NCBI GenBank assembly: GCA_003415625.1
Contig: PYIU01000001.1
Location: forward strand, 3,844,746-3,908,745
DNA length: 64,000 nt
From: Aquanectria penicillioides
Lineage: Eukaryota > Ascomycota > Sordariomycetes > Hypocreales > Nectriaceae
Reading direction: 5' to 3'
Shown here piece by piece: positions 1 to 12,557 of the stretch (positions within the stretch are counted from its first letter, which is position 1; every line of letters begins with the position of its first letter). The translations under genes were made by a program, and so were the position numbers. The notes beneath the pieces were generated by a model that saw nothing but the letters and a program-made list of their open reading frames with translations, was not told the DNA's origin and did no database searches.

Positions 1-358
1 CGTCAAGTCGACGCAGCTCCTCCTCGACATTGCCAACGGCACCACCGTCGCCAAGGCTTCGGCAAACCTGACCATCGCCGAGGCGGTCCAGGTTGCGCAG
101 TCGACGATCAAGCTCGCCTCCGTCGTCAACAGCACCCTGACTACCATTGTCAAGGCCAAGCCCAAGTTTGACAAGCTGCTTCTGAGCCCCGTGATCTTGC
201 TCAGCCTCAAGCTGCAGCAGGAGGCCACTGCGGACTTTTCGGATGCTGTGATTGAAAAAGTGCCCACGACGCTGCAGTCCGTGGCTGAGAATTTGGTCCA
301 GGGCATCCAGAACGATTTTGACACGGCAATTGGCAAGTATTCGTTGATCAAGAAATAG
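1..358 (+). CDS. HsbA-family cell-wall/hydrophobic-surface-binding protein, 3' part only
   Basis: This is the last 118 residues of a gene that begins before the window; the frame opens at base 2 and stops with TAG at 356-358. The product is an all-helical, Ala/Leu/Thr-rich, Cys-free chain with the pattern 'KPKFDKLLLSPVILLSL', 'ADFSDAVIEKVP' and 'ALVQGI'-like repeats typical of HsbA (hydrophobic surface binding protein A / galactomannoprotein-type, Pfam HsbA). Family members are secreted or wall-bound and coat hydrophobic surfaces. The signal peptide would lie upstream and cannot be seen. It converges with the aminotransferase gene next door. The family call is good; the precise role is not determined. 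Confidence 0.75.
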   Translation, partial: VKSTQLLLDIANGTTVAKASANLTIAEAVQVAQSTIKLASVVNSTLTTIVKAKPKFDKLLLSPVILLSLKLQQEATADFSDAVIEKVPTTLQSVAENLVQGIQNDFDTAIGKYSLIKK

Positions 359-680
359 CCTCGGCATAATCGGGGTTTCACATGACATGGTACAACAGTA
401 GAAAAGGATAAAGGATATTTGACGGGCTTAATTCGGGCGACGTGCTATGCGTCACAATTAGCATTCATCATGTACATAATTTGCGAAAGATTAATGAAAC
501 ACACGACCCTCAGAGTCTGGCTTGGCATTTCTATTATTGAAGATGAGTGGGATATCCTTGGTTATCCTGGCTTCTAGGAACCTTTTGGCTGTTGGAGTAA
601 TTTTCAAATATCCTCGTTAAAATGGAAGCCCATGATCTGTTTTACCTTTTTTTTTTGTTCTCATATTTCGCCCTTTTCCT
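359..680. other. Convergent 3' intergenic stretch
   Basis: About 320 bases between two converging stop codons, AT-richer than its flanks, with a T-rich tract near 645-658. It presumably holds both 3' UTRs. I see no gene or structured element. Confidence 0.5.
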
Positions 681-1898
681 TTAGTCCATCTGATCCACAG
701 TCTGGGCATCGCCGTTCTGGTTGCTGGAGGCACCTTCGACCTTCTTGTCGGCCTCACTGACTGTGAAGCGCCAGTTGAATTGATCCTCAATCTTGCCCAG
801 TTGGATGCCCTGGAGAGTGGTCAGGAGCTTGGTGCAGAGGGGACCGGCCTCCTCCTGGCTGGCGGGGATGTACTCGGAAATCTCCTGGGCGCCGTTGACG
901 CGGCGGGTGATGGAGCGGATAGGGACCAGGGCAGCAGCAGTTCCAGCAGCCATGACCTCCTTGAAGTTGCCGAGCTCGCCGTACTTGATAACGCGCTTCT
1001 CGACCTTCCAGCCGAAGCTGCGGCCAAGTTCCTGGATGCTGTCACTGGTAACACTGTCGATGACACACTGGGAATCGGGTACAACCAGAGTGACATCATC
1101 GCCATTGACAAGGGCACCGATGAAGCCACTGGTGCTGAACTCATCCACCTCCTCATGCCGGGCGCTGTCGAGGTGCAGAGTGATTCCGTAGCCCTCCTCT
1201 CGGGCCTTGTCGCTCCATCGCAGAACAGGGGCGTAGTTGCCACCAACCTTGGCGTTTCCGGTACCGTTGGGGCAGCACGGTCAAAGTCTTCGAGAATCAG
1301 GGCCTTGACGGGGTGAGAGCCGTGGTAGACACCGGTGGGGATGACGAAAACGGCGAAGATGTACTCCTCGGGGGGAGACAAGCCGAGCTGGGCGCTAGAG
1401 CCATAGATTTGGGGACGAATGTACATGGCGGCGCCGGTCTCGTGGGGAGGGACAAACTCGGCGTTGAGGGCGACGGCGGCGCGGCAGCCCTCGAGGAACA
1501 TGTCAACGGGGACGTGGGGCATGGAAACCACCTCGGCCGAGTGCTGCATACGGATGGCGTTACGGTCGGGGCGGAAGATGGAGATGGTCTGGTCACCGGG
1601 GAGGCGGAAGGCCTTGAGGCCCTCGTAGCACTGCTGGCCGTAGTTGAGGGCGGAGCCATGCCGTGGATGCGCATGAAGGGGTCCGCGACGAAGCGGAGAG
1701 GCGACCATTTCCTGGTAGATTTGGTGTAGGTGGACTCGATGTGGCCGTTGACTAGCAGTGACGAGGTCAGCTACGGAAGCTCTAGTCTTCAAGGAGCCAT
1801 AGAGACCGAATGATGGATTCGATCTCACCTTCGCGGATCTTGAAGCCGACGTTGGACCAGTCAATGGTGTTGACCGGGGGAGGAGGGAAGGCAGCCAT
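681..1898 (-). CDS. Branched-chain amino-acid aminotransferase (two single-base frameshifts)
   Basis: PLP-dependent fold-type IV transaminase interconverting Leu/Ile/Val with their 2-oxo acids. Exon 1 is 1898-1829 (starts MAAFPPPPVNTIDWSNVGF), exon 2 is 1751-681; the intron has GTGAG donor and CTAG acceptor. Joined and corrected, it would give about 380 residues, the usual length. Family landmarks are 'YGQQCYEGLKAFR', 'GNAKVGGNY' (the Lys is the expected PLP Schiff-base residue) and 'DEFSTSGFIGALV'. No mitochondrial presequence is visible, so it resembles cytosolic isoforms. As printed, the frame breaks twice: a C is missing at about 1651 ('GMAP/ALNYG') and one base is missing in the G4 run 1269-1272 ('DRAAP/NGTGN'). 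Both sides of each break are well conserved, so I infer sequence errors and annotate it as a real gene. Confidence 0.9.
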
Positions 1899-3203
1899 CT
1901 TTCTTCAAACTGAGGGCGAGGGCAAACAAATGGGGTCTCAATTGAACTTTCGGCGGCGATGGGTCGTCTCAGCAGAGCAAGCGGGTAGGTTCAAAGGCGA
2001 GAGGAGGATAAGGTTCGATCTTGACCGCAACAATTTGAAGCTTCCTCCTTTGACTCAGCAGCCGTCCCCTTGTCTCTCGCCCTCGCCGAAGCGCCCCGCC
2101 GATGTCGCTGTCAATTCGGGTGTGCCCCGCGGTGCATTAGTTGGGCAGGAGCGCGGGGTCGTCAGTTCCTGCCTTTGCAACCCACCATGCCGTCATGAGA
2201 GACGCCCGACACTATGTAGTTAGAAAAAAGAAAGGCCAAAAACATAGGAGGTGCAAGGAACGAACAGGGGCCCGCTAGTGCACGTCACAGCACTTTCGTA
2301 TTGCAAGGGCCGCTGACGCTTTGCTCGTCCAGCAGTCGCTACTAAGCTGACGAGTTGAGATTCCACAGCTTCCCATTGGCTGCCAAAGTACTTGCATGTG
2401 CGCAACTTTTTTGAGTCGCAAACTATCACTCTACTCAACTTAATCTCTCGGGGTTCCGGCAACTACAGACATGTCATCAACTTCATTATGCATTCTACAG
2501 GCTTCCATCGGTTCGTCCTGGTGTTGCGCAACCGTCAAAGTCTAAAATGAACCCGCTTCTTCAAACGATGAGCAGAATTATACAAGGGAATCCAAAGCTT
2601 TAGTCTCTTGAAACGCACTGTAGTCAGTGGGAGGCGCAGGACAGCTCGAAAGCGCTTTGGCAAGTATGGGGCGAAAAAGGGTGCATCTTCCGCAACAGCT
2701 AAAAATGCAGTGAAGAGATATCTGAAACAATGGGGATATTGATTTGGGGGCGGGTTTTATGCTACGATGAGCGTCAGTAGATCAGGTGGGAAGGGACTTG
2801 CTCTGCTGTGGTTAAGATTGCAGTGCATGGCGGCGCCGCCACCAAGGAGTCAGTTCGACACCCCCAGTTCGAATGACCCAAGGTGAAATGCCACTCATCT
2901 CATTTGAATGACCCTTTCTAGCACTGTAAAAGTCAATGTAGTATGATTTGATTCCAGATATTAGGGTGTGACAAGAACAACGAATACAATGCCTCCAAAA
3001 AAGAATTTTGACAGGTTGGGAGTTTCAAGATTCGCTGTACTCCCATTGACTCAGCATAGTTATTGCAAGAAAGAGTCCCATCATACGCCATACCTTGAGC
3101 CTTTGCTTTATTTGTATTTGGAGCCCTGACTTGGAGCCCAAAGCCAACTAATCAATCTAGGAACCAGATTATACTTGATCCAAAGACAAAAAGTAGCGTG
3201 ATT

Positions 3204-3240
<37 letters not shown>

Positions 3241-4033
3241 AACGCACACAGGGCAATGAACACATATGAAGTCCAAAACCTGGATTACTCCAAGGCAAGT
3301 AAATTAACCGTCTATAGATGATGGAGGCTATGCGCTAAGCATTAATTTTTGTTGCTTCGTGCCTCGTCTTTTTTGTCTCTCATGTCATTTGTGTCGCTAC
3401 CATAAGAAAATGCATTGCTAGTAACTATGATGATCAAAAAAGGAAAAAGAAACAAGGAAAGAGATAACAAGGAAAAGAAATTGTCCCTTTAATCGCGTGG
3501 GCATCGCCGTTCCATCATGGAAAGCTCTCTTTTGTGTGTCTGCCTCCTCTGCCTTTCTCCTATCGCTCGTCAATGCGTTCCGTAACCTTCCGTCATCCAC
3601 AAATACCCTTTCGTCAATAACACAAGAACGAATGTTAATAAATATAAGTGCCTCCGGATAAAAAAAAGGAAAAAGTATGAAATGAGGAAAAGATGATATG
3701 AAAGTGGAGAGTCATGTGAAACCAGGTACTCGTGAGAGTTGTAAAGTAATAGGAAATCCATCCTAGTCCGGGTGTAACGTGTAATGTAATCATCATCCCC
3801 TCGGGGCGTTTCTGGAATCGACTTTTTTTGGTTCTTTGATGCCTGGTGGATGATGGGAGTGTTTTGGACTACATCTTGCGGTGTGTCTCTCGCGGAGGGG
3901 TCTTCATAAACGATGGTTTGACTCCCTTCGGTTTTCCTATCCCAGTACCTGTGCCCGCGCCCGCTGACCCAACGCCGGCGGCATAAAAACAGGTTACAAG
4001 ATAGAAGGCTAAAATGCCAGCGTACACCTCTAG
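1899..4033. other. Intergenic region, aminotransferase 5' side and trehalose gene 3' side
   Basis: About 2.1 kb. The part next to 1899 should be the aminotransferase promoter and leader; the part next to 4033 should be the 3' UTR of the trehalose gene. It contains an AC microsatellite. The short open frames here have no recognisable family and no conserved composition, so I call no gene. Confidence 0.5.
3205..3235. repeat. (AC)n microsatellite
   Basis: About fifteen AC units without interruption, followed by an imperfect extension to about 3250. Non-coding. Confidence 0.95.
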
Positions 4034-6958
4034 TCAGGCAAGAGCGGCAAGTCTCTGGAGGCAAGAAAGAACACCTAGATATCGAGTTAGTTATTTGTCA
4101 TCGCTATTTCTAGTATTTGGACTCAATCACTTACCACTGACGCCTTGTGTCAAGGTGGCCGTCGCCTCAGTGTTTCGGTTACCAAGACTGACTGTGACCA
4201 CATCCTTGACAGTACCATCCTCTTGGAGCCTGTTAGCCCACTTGAACACCTTCTCGTCCTCTCGACCATCGCCGATAACCATGAGGAAGTCTACGGGGTC
4301 CTTGTGGGTCAGGCCTGGGCTCATGTGAGTCTTGAGGTTCTCAAAGACTGTTCGGGCGGCGCCTTTCTTGGTCCAGTCGATGGGCTCAACGGCGATGCAT
4401 CCATCAAGAGGAATCGCGTGGACTCGCTGGGCCTCACAGGCGTCGTTGACATGGCTTGCGCAGTCGGATGCCTGTCGCGAGGCCGACTCGTAATCCTCGG
4501 CGCTCTTGTAGTGGAAAATAAGACTGCAACGGCGCTCCTCGATTTCGGCTCCGGGGGTTCGCTCGAGATAATATGTCATGATAGGCTTGACCGACTCCTT
4601 CCAGTCCTTGACTTGGTCCAAGTCGGCTCTCTCAACCCACTTGTCTTCGCCAGTCTCCTTGACGAAGCATCCATTCTCGGCGATGAGACCCAAGTTAGGG
4701 ACACGGCGGAAGACTCGGTCAAGCTCCTCGGGGCGGCGGCCAGACATGACGTAGACAGTGTTGCGCTCGTCAAGGAGCAAATCATTGAGCACGTCGAGCG
4801 TTCGCTGAGGGCTGACAGGAATAATCTGGTTGACGGGGCCCCAACTGACCAGGGTTCCCTCGTAGTCGACGATGAACAGTCGTCGCTTAGCGTTGATGTA
4901 CTTGCCAGACACATTGTGGATCGAAAGTCGGGGGACCGAGGTCTGATCTCTCTTGTGCTGTTCCTCGTAAACGATGTCAAGGCGTGAGAGGAACTCACTG
5001 AACCAGTGGGAGCCAGTATGGTTGACCACACGGTCGTGGAGCTTCTGCCATCGCTGCTCCTTCTCCTCGGCGCCCATTTCTAGGGCTTGCTTGATGGCGT
5101 TGGCGCACTGGCGGTAGTCCCAAGGGTTCACTGACAGCTCGTTCTTGTTAAACAAGGATGAGGTACCTGTGAATTCAGAGAGGATGAGAGATCCATGCTT
5201 CTTCTCGGGGAAAAGCTGGCCGTCTTGGCAGAAAGATATTCATGAGAGGTGAGGTTCATGCCTTCACGTTGACTGGTGATCATGAGAGCATCGGCGATTG
5301 TTAGCAGAGCAAGATATTGAGCATAATCGATGTCCTGCTTCAGGTACACAACAGGCTGGTAGGCAAGGTTGGCCCAAGAAGAGTTAACCCGGGTGACAAT
5401 ATCAGAAACGGTGGCCTCGAGATCACTCTTCTCACTAGAAGAGAGGGCGACCTGGATGAGGACGGTGTTTTCACGCCATTGGGGGTTCTTGTTAAGAAAC
5501 AATTCATACGAAAGCAGCTTCTGTCGCACACCACGGACATGGTCCAGCTTGTCTCGGGCGACAATGAGCTTCTTGCCCTTATACCGTTCCTGCATGATAT
5601 TCAACCACTTGGTCACCTCCCCGTCTGCCAAGTGGTTGCGAAGGCTAATAGGGTCGATACCAATGGGCAAGTGGATAACGTCGACGAATCGGTCTTCGAG
5701 CTGCAGTCCATCCGGAGTCGCCTCGGCACTGAGAAGACGACTGCAGGTCTGCAAAAAGTGGCGCGTATACTCGTGGATCTGGAAACCAATGAGGTTGGCG
5801 CCCAGCATACCCTCGAGGAGCTCCTTTCGGACAGCGAGGCAGCGGAAAACCTCCGAGGAAGGGAATGCGACATGCAGGAAGAAGCCAATCTTGGCGTCGG
5901 GCAGCTTCTTGCGGATCATTCCAGGAACCAGCAACAGGTGGTAGTCGTGGATCCAAATAACATCGCCGCGCTTCCAGTTCTGGACAATTCGGTTGGCAAA
6001 GGCCTGGTTGACATTGACGTAGTACTTCCAGGAGTGGTCCTCGTACGCCTTGCTCTTGGGGTTGTCCGGGATCTGGTAATGGAAGACAGGCCACAGGATG
6101 TGCTTGCAGAAGTGGGCGTAGTGGCCATCGAAGTCCTTGTCGGAGGCGAACACGGTCAACATGTTGTGCTCGGTGGCAAGGGTATCCTCAATATCCTGCT
6201 TCTGCTGTGTGCCCTCGAGGGCATCGGTCGGCATACCCAAGGTGCCGACCCACGTATAGTCGGCCAGCTTGCCATCGCGAGCGGCGGCTTCGGCGGCATT
6301 GCGCAGGCCGCCGTTGCCCTGGTCAGCGCTCACCACCCTCCAGTGGGCCGAAGCAAAGACACGGTCGTGGCTCTCGCTTCTAACTAATGACTTGGGTTGG
6401 TTCACGCCCTGGCGGCCGAGCTCGCGGGCCTTCTGCATGGTTCGGCTGTGTTCGGCGATGGCGGCTGGTGGTGGTGAGTTGGCGCGAGACTTGGGTTGGT
6501 TTGCGCGGCTGCCCCATGAGCGCACCTCCTGCTCGTCGGCGGAGCTAAAGGCACCGGGGAATTGTATGCGGAAGCCATCTTCGTTGGAGTATAGATCTGG
6601 TGATTCGGGCTCTTCGGTAGGAGTGTGGGGAGGTGTAAGGTCCTCGCGGTTCGAGAAGAGACTGGGCTGGCGCCTGGGCTCAGTAGTCGTAGGCGTCTTG
6701 GGAGGCTTGGGGACGGAGCTGCTGGTCTTGGGGCGGCGGCGCGAGGGATCAGCACCTAGGGGAGGGGTGCCGGGGAGGTTGAAGTGGATGGTCTTGGGGA
6801 GGAAGCTATTGTCGCATTAGCGAGGAGAGACTTGGCGAAGGCAAATTGGCGCGCTGTCGCAGATTTCGCAAGAAGCGTAACGCACACAAATAAAAACCAA
6901 GGAACAGTATAGAAAATAAGGTCAGGGTAACATACAGAGAGCAAACAAAGACAGTCAT
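4034..6958 (-). CDS. Trehalose-6-P synthase/phosphatase-like protein, probable Tps3/Tsl1-type regulatory subunit (one frameshift)
   Basis: Exon 1 (6958-6936) encodes MTVFVCSL; exon 2 is 6805-4135; the last exon is 4074-4034 (ends LQRLAALA). Corrected length is about 911 residues: a Pro/Ser-rich N-terminal extension (to about 150), a GT20 synthase-like domain (about 160-560) and a HAD phosphatase-like domain (about 640-880). Catalytic positions are altered. The synthase signature D-R-L-D-Y-x-K-G appears as DKLDHVRG (about 425-432), and phosphatase motif I DxDGT appears as DYEGT (about 655-659). This fits the non-catalytic large subunits of the yeast trehalose synthase complex rather than Tps1 or Tps2, though a weakly active phosphatase is not excluded. 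One base is missing in the A3 run 5232-5234 (coding 'EYL/FCQDG'); both halves are conserved, so I infer a sequencing error. Confidence 0.88.
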
Positions 6959-7250
6959 TTTGGGCTAGGATATCGTTTGGGTCGTGCGTATAGGGCGATG
7001 AGCGAGGTTGTGTAAGTGACCTCGAGCGCAAGGGATCGGGGGCTGATCGGGGCGGGAATCCGGATGTGATTGGAGATTCCCGTATGACGAGTTCATGTGT
7101 GGGAAGGGTTGAATTCGCAGTAGACACAGGCGCGTGGGCGGGATGCGTTAAGGATGTTCCAGAGCCGGAAAGGCTGGCAGTCGATAGAGGTTGAATTTTT
7201 CGCTGTCGCAAAAAGAAAACGCCTCTTTGTCGCAGATCAGATCAGCGAGC

Positions 7251-7744
7251 AGGGGAAGCTTTCTCCGGTTGGAGCTTGCAGATGCACGGAAATGCAACAC
7301 GACACACACTTTTCCGCTCTTGACTCGAGCAAGAACGACAGGGGGAAATGGGCGATTGAAGCGCAGAGAGGACGTAAGGCAAAAAAGGAATAAGAAGAAG
7401 AGGAGGAAAAGGGCAACACGAGATGTTCTGCTCAGCGTCACCAGATGGTTTTCAGTTTCCTCAAATCTCCGAGCGTCACCCGGGTTGGCCCCGATCCACA
7501 GCGCTGTGGTGCCGTGAGATTGAGGTCAGGTGGTTCGACAAGCTGCCCGACAGCTATAAGCTTGGACAGCTATACGGCCGCAGCTCAGTACTGGCGCCGT
7601 AATGACGGCGCAATTGCGAGGCGAGAGCAAAAAGGCAGGGATTGAGGACGGTGGGCAAGGGGAAGGTAGGGAGTAGGGATGCTGGGGAAGAAAGGAACTG
7701 CGCCCCGGAGAGCACTGACGTAATATGTGCGCTGGTGAGAGGGG
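7251..7744. promoter_or_regulatory. Candidate stress-response elements upstream of the trehalose gene
   Basis: AGGGG pentamers occur at 7251-7255, 7340-7344, 7658-7662 and 7740-7744 (CCCCT on the coding strand), 300-790 bases upstream of the start. In yeast, AGGGG elements drive trehalose genes through Msn2/Msn4. In GC-rich DNA one or two would be expected by chance, so this is weak. Confidence 0.25.
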
Positions 7745-10577
7745 AGTGTTTTTGGGGACGGAGAGAGCTCCGGGAGGAGGGACGACCGTGTACGGATATA
7801 GTGTGCGGCCAAGCGTCGACGACGGTGACGACGGAGTGTGTGTAAGTCGTCGAGGACAAGGGCAAAGGGAGAGAGAGACAAGAGGCGGGTAGGTATGTAA
7901 AGTGTCTGAGACAAGGGTGCCCCAACGAGACGAATAAGAAGAAGAGAGTGGTGGTGACGTCTTCGAAAAGAAGATTCCAACCAGGAGCTTGGAGGGTTTA
8001 GTCCGTGGCTAAAGAGCAGGTTCAAGAAGAGGGGGAGGGGCAGAAGAGCGACCTGCGGAGGGGAAGCCGTCGAGTATAAAAAACCATGACGAGAGAGAGA
8101 AAGAAAAAGAGAAAGAAAAAAAACCACTACGAGAGACATGGGGTCACGATGGAAGACGCGGGACGGGACGGGCAGCCGTGGCCATGGACGTGAGCAAACG
8201 GGGACAGAGGTACAGGACTGTACAGCGCAGTACATTGACTTGACATGACCTTCGGACTCCATAGGTGGATGACGCTTTTTTTTTCTCTCACGATGGGGCC
8301 AGCTACGACGATGGCCCAGCTCGGAGCCAGGGCCGATGCGAGATGTGAGGAGGGGGAACAAAGAGGAGTCATGGTGCTTTTTTTCTTCCCCTTACCGTGC
8401 TTGGCTGGCTCTGGTTCGGTGCGGTGCGGTGGTGGGCTTGGGCCTCTCTGGGTCCTGCTTTGGGCGTTGGAGAAGAGTTCCAGGTTGGGTTGGATTTAGC
8501 GCTGAGGCTAAAGACGGGCCAGCGGGGGCGGTTGGTTTGCTGGGATTGGGATTTCATGCTTTGACGCGGGCATCCCTGCGTCACCAGTAGGTACCGGTGT
8601 TGGGTTTCTGGCTAATAATGTGCATGCCATGGCTGTCTGGACCTCTTCCTTTTTCGTTGTCGGCTATTGTTAGTCCTGACTGATGAGTGACTTAAGTGAC
8701 TGACCTGGCAGAACTGACTGACAGTTCACTCAGTCTGCACCATCTATAAGGCGTTCAGACATGTCCACCCGTGTAGCCCAGAGTACCCGTTGTACCTGAA
8801 CCTGGACCGCCGAGTTGTAGTAGTGGATGGAAGGGTGACAGACGGCCGGAGAGGGTGTCAGTGAAAGGCGACGACAGGGGGCGAGACGCAGGCCAAACAC
8901 GGGAAAGGGAACCGGGGGTTTGGAGGCGAGGTACAGTAGACGACGGATACAAGATGGCGTCTTGCCTCTGGCCTGTTCACAGGCTGCTGGTGGATGTACT
9001 CCATAGTCGTGGAGGCGTGAGAGACAAGAGGTGCGCGGGCGTGGTGCGGCGCGCCCAGGGCGTGCATGTGGAGATGGCAGGATGCATGGATGGCCAACTT
9101 GACGGGTTATGGCCCACGGAGCCTATGCAGATGGGCGAATGTATGATGCGCTGATGGTGTAATGTGCGGTTGCAGTCCAAGCCTCAACGATGCCGAGACA
9201 CTTCACTTCCTTGCTTGCCCTGCCTTGCCTGCCCGCTGCCTCTCATGGGAGCCTATTCCACCTATACCATCAATCGTTCTGAGTGTCTCGTGGTCGCAAA
9301 ATGAAGGCCAGAACGGTTCGAATTCGACAGCAAACGAGGCAGTCACGAGCAAATCGACACCAAACACCCCCAGCTTCCTGACCCTCCGACCACTGCTGCA
9401 TCTCTTCACCATTGTGTCTTTTTGGGGAAAAAAAAAAAGTTCCTGACCCGGCTCCCTCCCAGACCTCACACACGCCCCCCAGCCAGCTTCTTCACCCTCT
9501 CACACGGATGTGCGTAGGCACGGTAGGTAGACATTCGACCTCGTCTACGTAAAAAGTACGTTGTTTTTTTTTATTTTGTTTTTTTAATTGCTCCTCCTTT
9601 CCTCATTCTATCTTTATCTCCCTCTCCTCTGCCGTCCCGCACCCTTGGCCGGGCCATTCACCCTCCCCGGCAACAGTGGACATCCTCCCTCCCTCTCATG
9701 CCTCTTGCACACATATGTACGCATGCCGCAGATGCTATGCTGATTCTCCAAAATCAGGGCCATGACCCAATCATCATGGCCCGAGCCGTCAATTGACGAT
9801 AGATAGGACGACGGGAAGACGACGATCAGGTCAATCATCGTCCATTGCCTCCCCCCGGGGCAGCCAAAAGGTCCCGGGGCTCTGCATTCCATCTTGCATC
9901 CTCAGATTCGGCTCGACGACGATCGCATCCATCAGGGCCATGACACGGCGGGATGTGCCATGTGCAAGGTGCAATGTGGCACGGCATGGGGAGGGGGGGA
10001 TGCATGGATGGCAATGTTTGGCGGTACACTGTACGCCGTGGCTACCGCTCCTCGACTTGCCACTCGCCAGAAACCGACCCGTCACTCATTCATTGTTTTC
10101 CACCGGGTTCACGACCCGGGGCTGAGTGATGACTGCTTGCATCCTTTTCCGAGCATCATCACTGATGCGCACACCATCTCTTTTTCTCTTCAGCCCCCCC
10201 TCGAGGAGAGCTTATCGCCATCCAGGCGTTCCCAGTCATGCTGTGAGCTGAATACATGTAGGCACAACCAGGCAAAAACTGCCGTCGAACAGTAGGACGT
10301 TTATCTCCGGACGGCGCTTTCATCCATCATCCATGATGCAAAAAAGCAAGCAAACCGCAAGGCAATTTATTCCTTCTCCTTGCCCCTGGTTTTGCGGGCC
10401 GGGTACGGTGCGGTTACTGTATGTATTGTGCGTCTATTTGGTCACTATCTCCTGTCGCCTCGCCTTTGTCCTCCAGGGATCGAGATATGCAAAACAAACA
10501 GAGGCCTTCCCCCCTGCTGGGCCATGATGGGCCACGATGGACCCTGCTCTGTCGCCTCTCAGTGGTCTGCATCGTTC

Positions 10578-10598
10578 TTTTTTTTTTTTTTTTTTTTT
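10578..10598. repeat. Poly-T tract
   Basis: Twenty-one consecutive T in the gene-free region. No target-site duplication or element was seen beside it. Confidence 0.95.
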
Positions 10599-12510
10599 CC
10601 TGCTGGGGAGTCGATCCGCATGGACCATGGGATTGAAGAGTGGGGAACAGTGCATGCGTGTTGGCGGGCGTGCCATGCCCGTCTCATGGAGTCGCTCCGA
10701 GGCCTCTCTTGCTCCCAGGATGCCATGCTGCCGTGCTGCAAGCCGCGCTGACGCGAAAGGGTCCTCTTTTGCGCGCTTTCTTTTTCCTGACCTTGCTCTT
10801 ACCAAACTCTTTTTTTTGTCTTGTGTTGCTTCCCTTTATCCCTTGCCCTGTTCCTCGGCAAGGTCGGTACTGGTCCTGTACACGGTTTAAACGGGGCTCG
10901 TTGCTCGAGTTCCAGCCTTGGCTGCGAACTGAGCAGTGAGAAATTCCCGGCTTCAGCCCGGTCGGCTATACGCTTCTCGGTCCCGGTGGCTGGCCCTGGA
11001 TGCCATCGAGTCGTAACATCTGAGACATGAATTCAGACGAACGACCAACAAGGCAGTACCGCACGGTGTGGGTGCCGCCCAGGGTCCAATCCCAGAGGGC
11101 TCAACATCGGCGAGGGGCTCGCGGGAAGAGGCATCGATCTTCAGGTCCCCTCTCGCAGGTAGAGGGAGCTGCTGCCAATACTACTGCCATTGCCACTGCT
11201 GCTAAGCCTCGTCCATGGATGGATGGATGAATGGGCCTCCTCCACTGCACCCCGCACCATAGCTTCCACTCCCAGAAGCTTCCCCCATCTCTCTCGGCCA
11301 TCCCAACTCCTTGGTCACTCAGACGTCCTTGGTCCATGTGGGTAACCCCGGCGGCCGGTTCGGACTAGATGCCCAGCCCAGGCTCCGGCACAGCACGGCG
11401 TGGCGCGTCCTGAGGCCAAAAAAGCCCAGCGGCACACCTGGGCGGCGCTGCGTGTGTGGACATGAACGGAGCACGTATGTCGGTATGTGATGGGACGGCA
11501 GCATCCCATTAGCAATAGGAAACGGCGTCGTGCACGTACAGTACAGTGCCATGGCCGGTGGCACCGTGGCATCAGTCGAAAAGAGGCAAACCGTCGTAAG
11601 CCGTGGTTGCTGTCATCCACATCATGTGTCCATGTCTCCGTCCATTCTCCATGCACAGCTGCGCCGTGCGAAGCAGCGTGATGAGCAGTGCCTGTTTCCC
11701 CCAGAAGTTTTGTTTCCATCAGCAACTTCGGCCAAGCAAACCGAAATACATACACCTGAGACAAGGTGTTGGATCCCCAAAGGGCTCATAGCCCCATCCC
11801 ATGCCGTCCATCTCGTGCATTAATTAATTCACCCTTCACCATTGCCCTTGGTCTCAACCCATGGACAAACATAAGGTATGCATCTAATCTGCAAGCCATC
11901 AGTGCCTCTTCTTCTGCCATGGTAACGTTTGTTGCCTCCTGCTTCTGCAATCCCACGATGTTCCGTCTGCATCCCTCGGTCATCCCGTGCCCTTCATCCG
12001 CACCCCCTCCCTTCCCTGCCCCAGCCTTGGGAACCCTCTCGATGAACGGCAATTCCCCTCGGTTTCTCCAAAAAGCGAAACTCCTAGGTTCCCTTTTTGT
12101 TTTTTTTGGTGGTTGTTTCCTTCCCCCACACACCCGCACACCCACACTGGTTTTCATACACTCACACACACACACACACTCTCTCTCCCACACCCACGCA
12201 CCCACGCCCGTCGTTGAACGGCGCTATGATCTGACTGTCAAATCGAGATTCAACCACAGGGCATGTGGAAGCCCTTCACCCAGTCAGTTCAGTTGCCTCC
12301 TTCGGCCGCCAAATATCGTGAAACCCGGACTCTCTCCGACCGGCGGTCGTCGCTCCTCCACCCCGCAAAGAGGCCGGATCCCCAAAGAGCGCCCTCTTGG
12401 CGGTCTTGGACTTGGTCGTGGACATGGGCATGTGGGCACCCAAAGGGGACATTTCCGGCGGCGGCTGAAATGGGAGTCCAATACCACCCCGCGGTGGTCT
12501 TCTTATTTTG

Positions 12511-12523
12511 CGTGTGTGTGTGT

Positions 12524-12555
<32 letters not shown>
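12511..12555. repeat. (GT)n microsatellite
   Basis: GT/TG repeat with one interrupting AC, in the gene-free region. An AC-rich stretch at about 12125-12180 lies 350 bases away in the complementary sense. Confidence 0.95.

Positions 12556-12557
<2 letters not shown>

Noticed and set aside
5317..6387. 356-codon plus-strand frame
   Set aside because: Antisense to the conserved trehalose synthase-like domain; no homology expected.
7585..8361. 258-codon minus-strand frame
   Set aside because: Composition follows pyrimidine-rich DNA (Leu/Ser/Pro/Arg), with no domain or splice structure; it probably lies in the trehalose promoter region.
10097..10117. tRNA T-arm-like stem (CCGGG-TTCACGA-CCCGG)
   Set aside because: The loop lacks the TTCRA consensus, and no D-arm, anticodon arm or acceptor stem can be folded around it.
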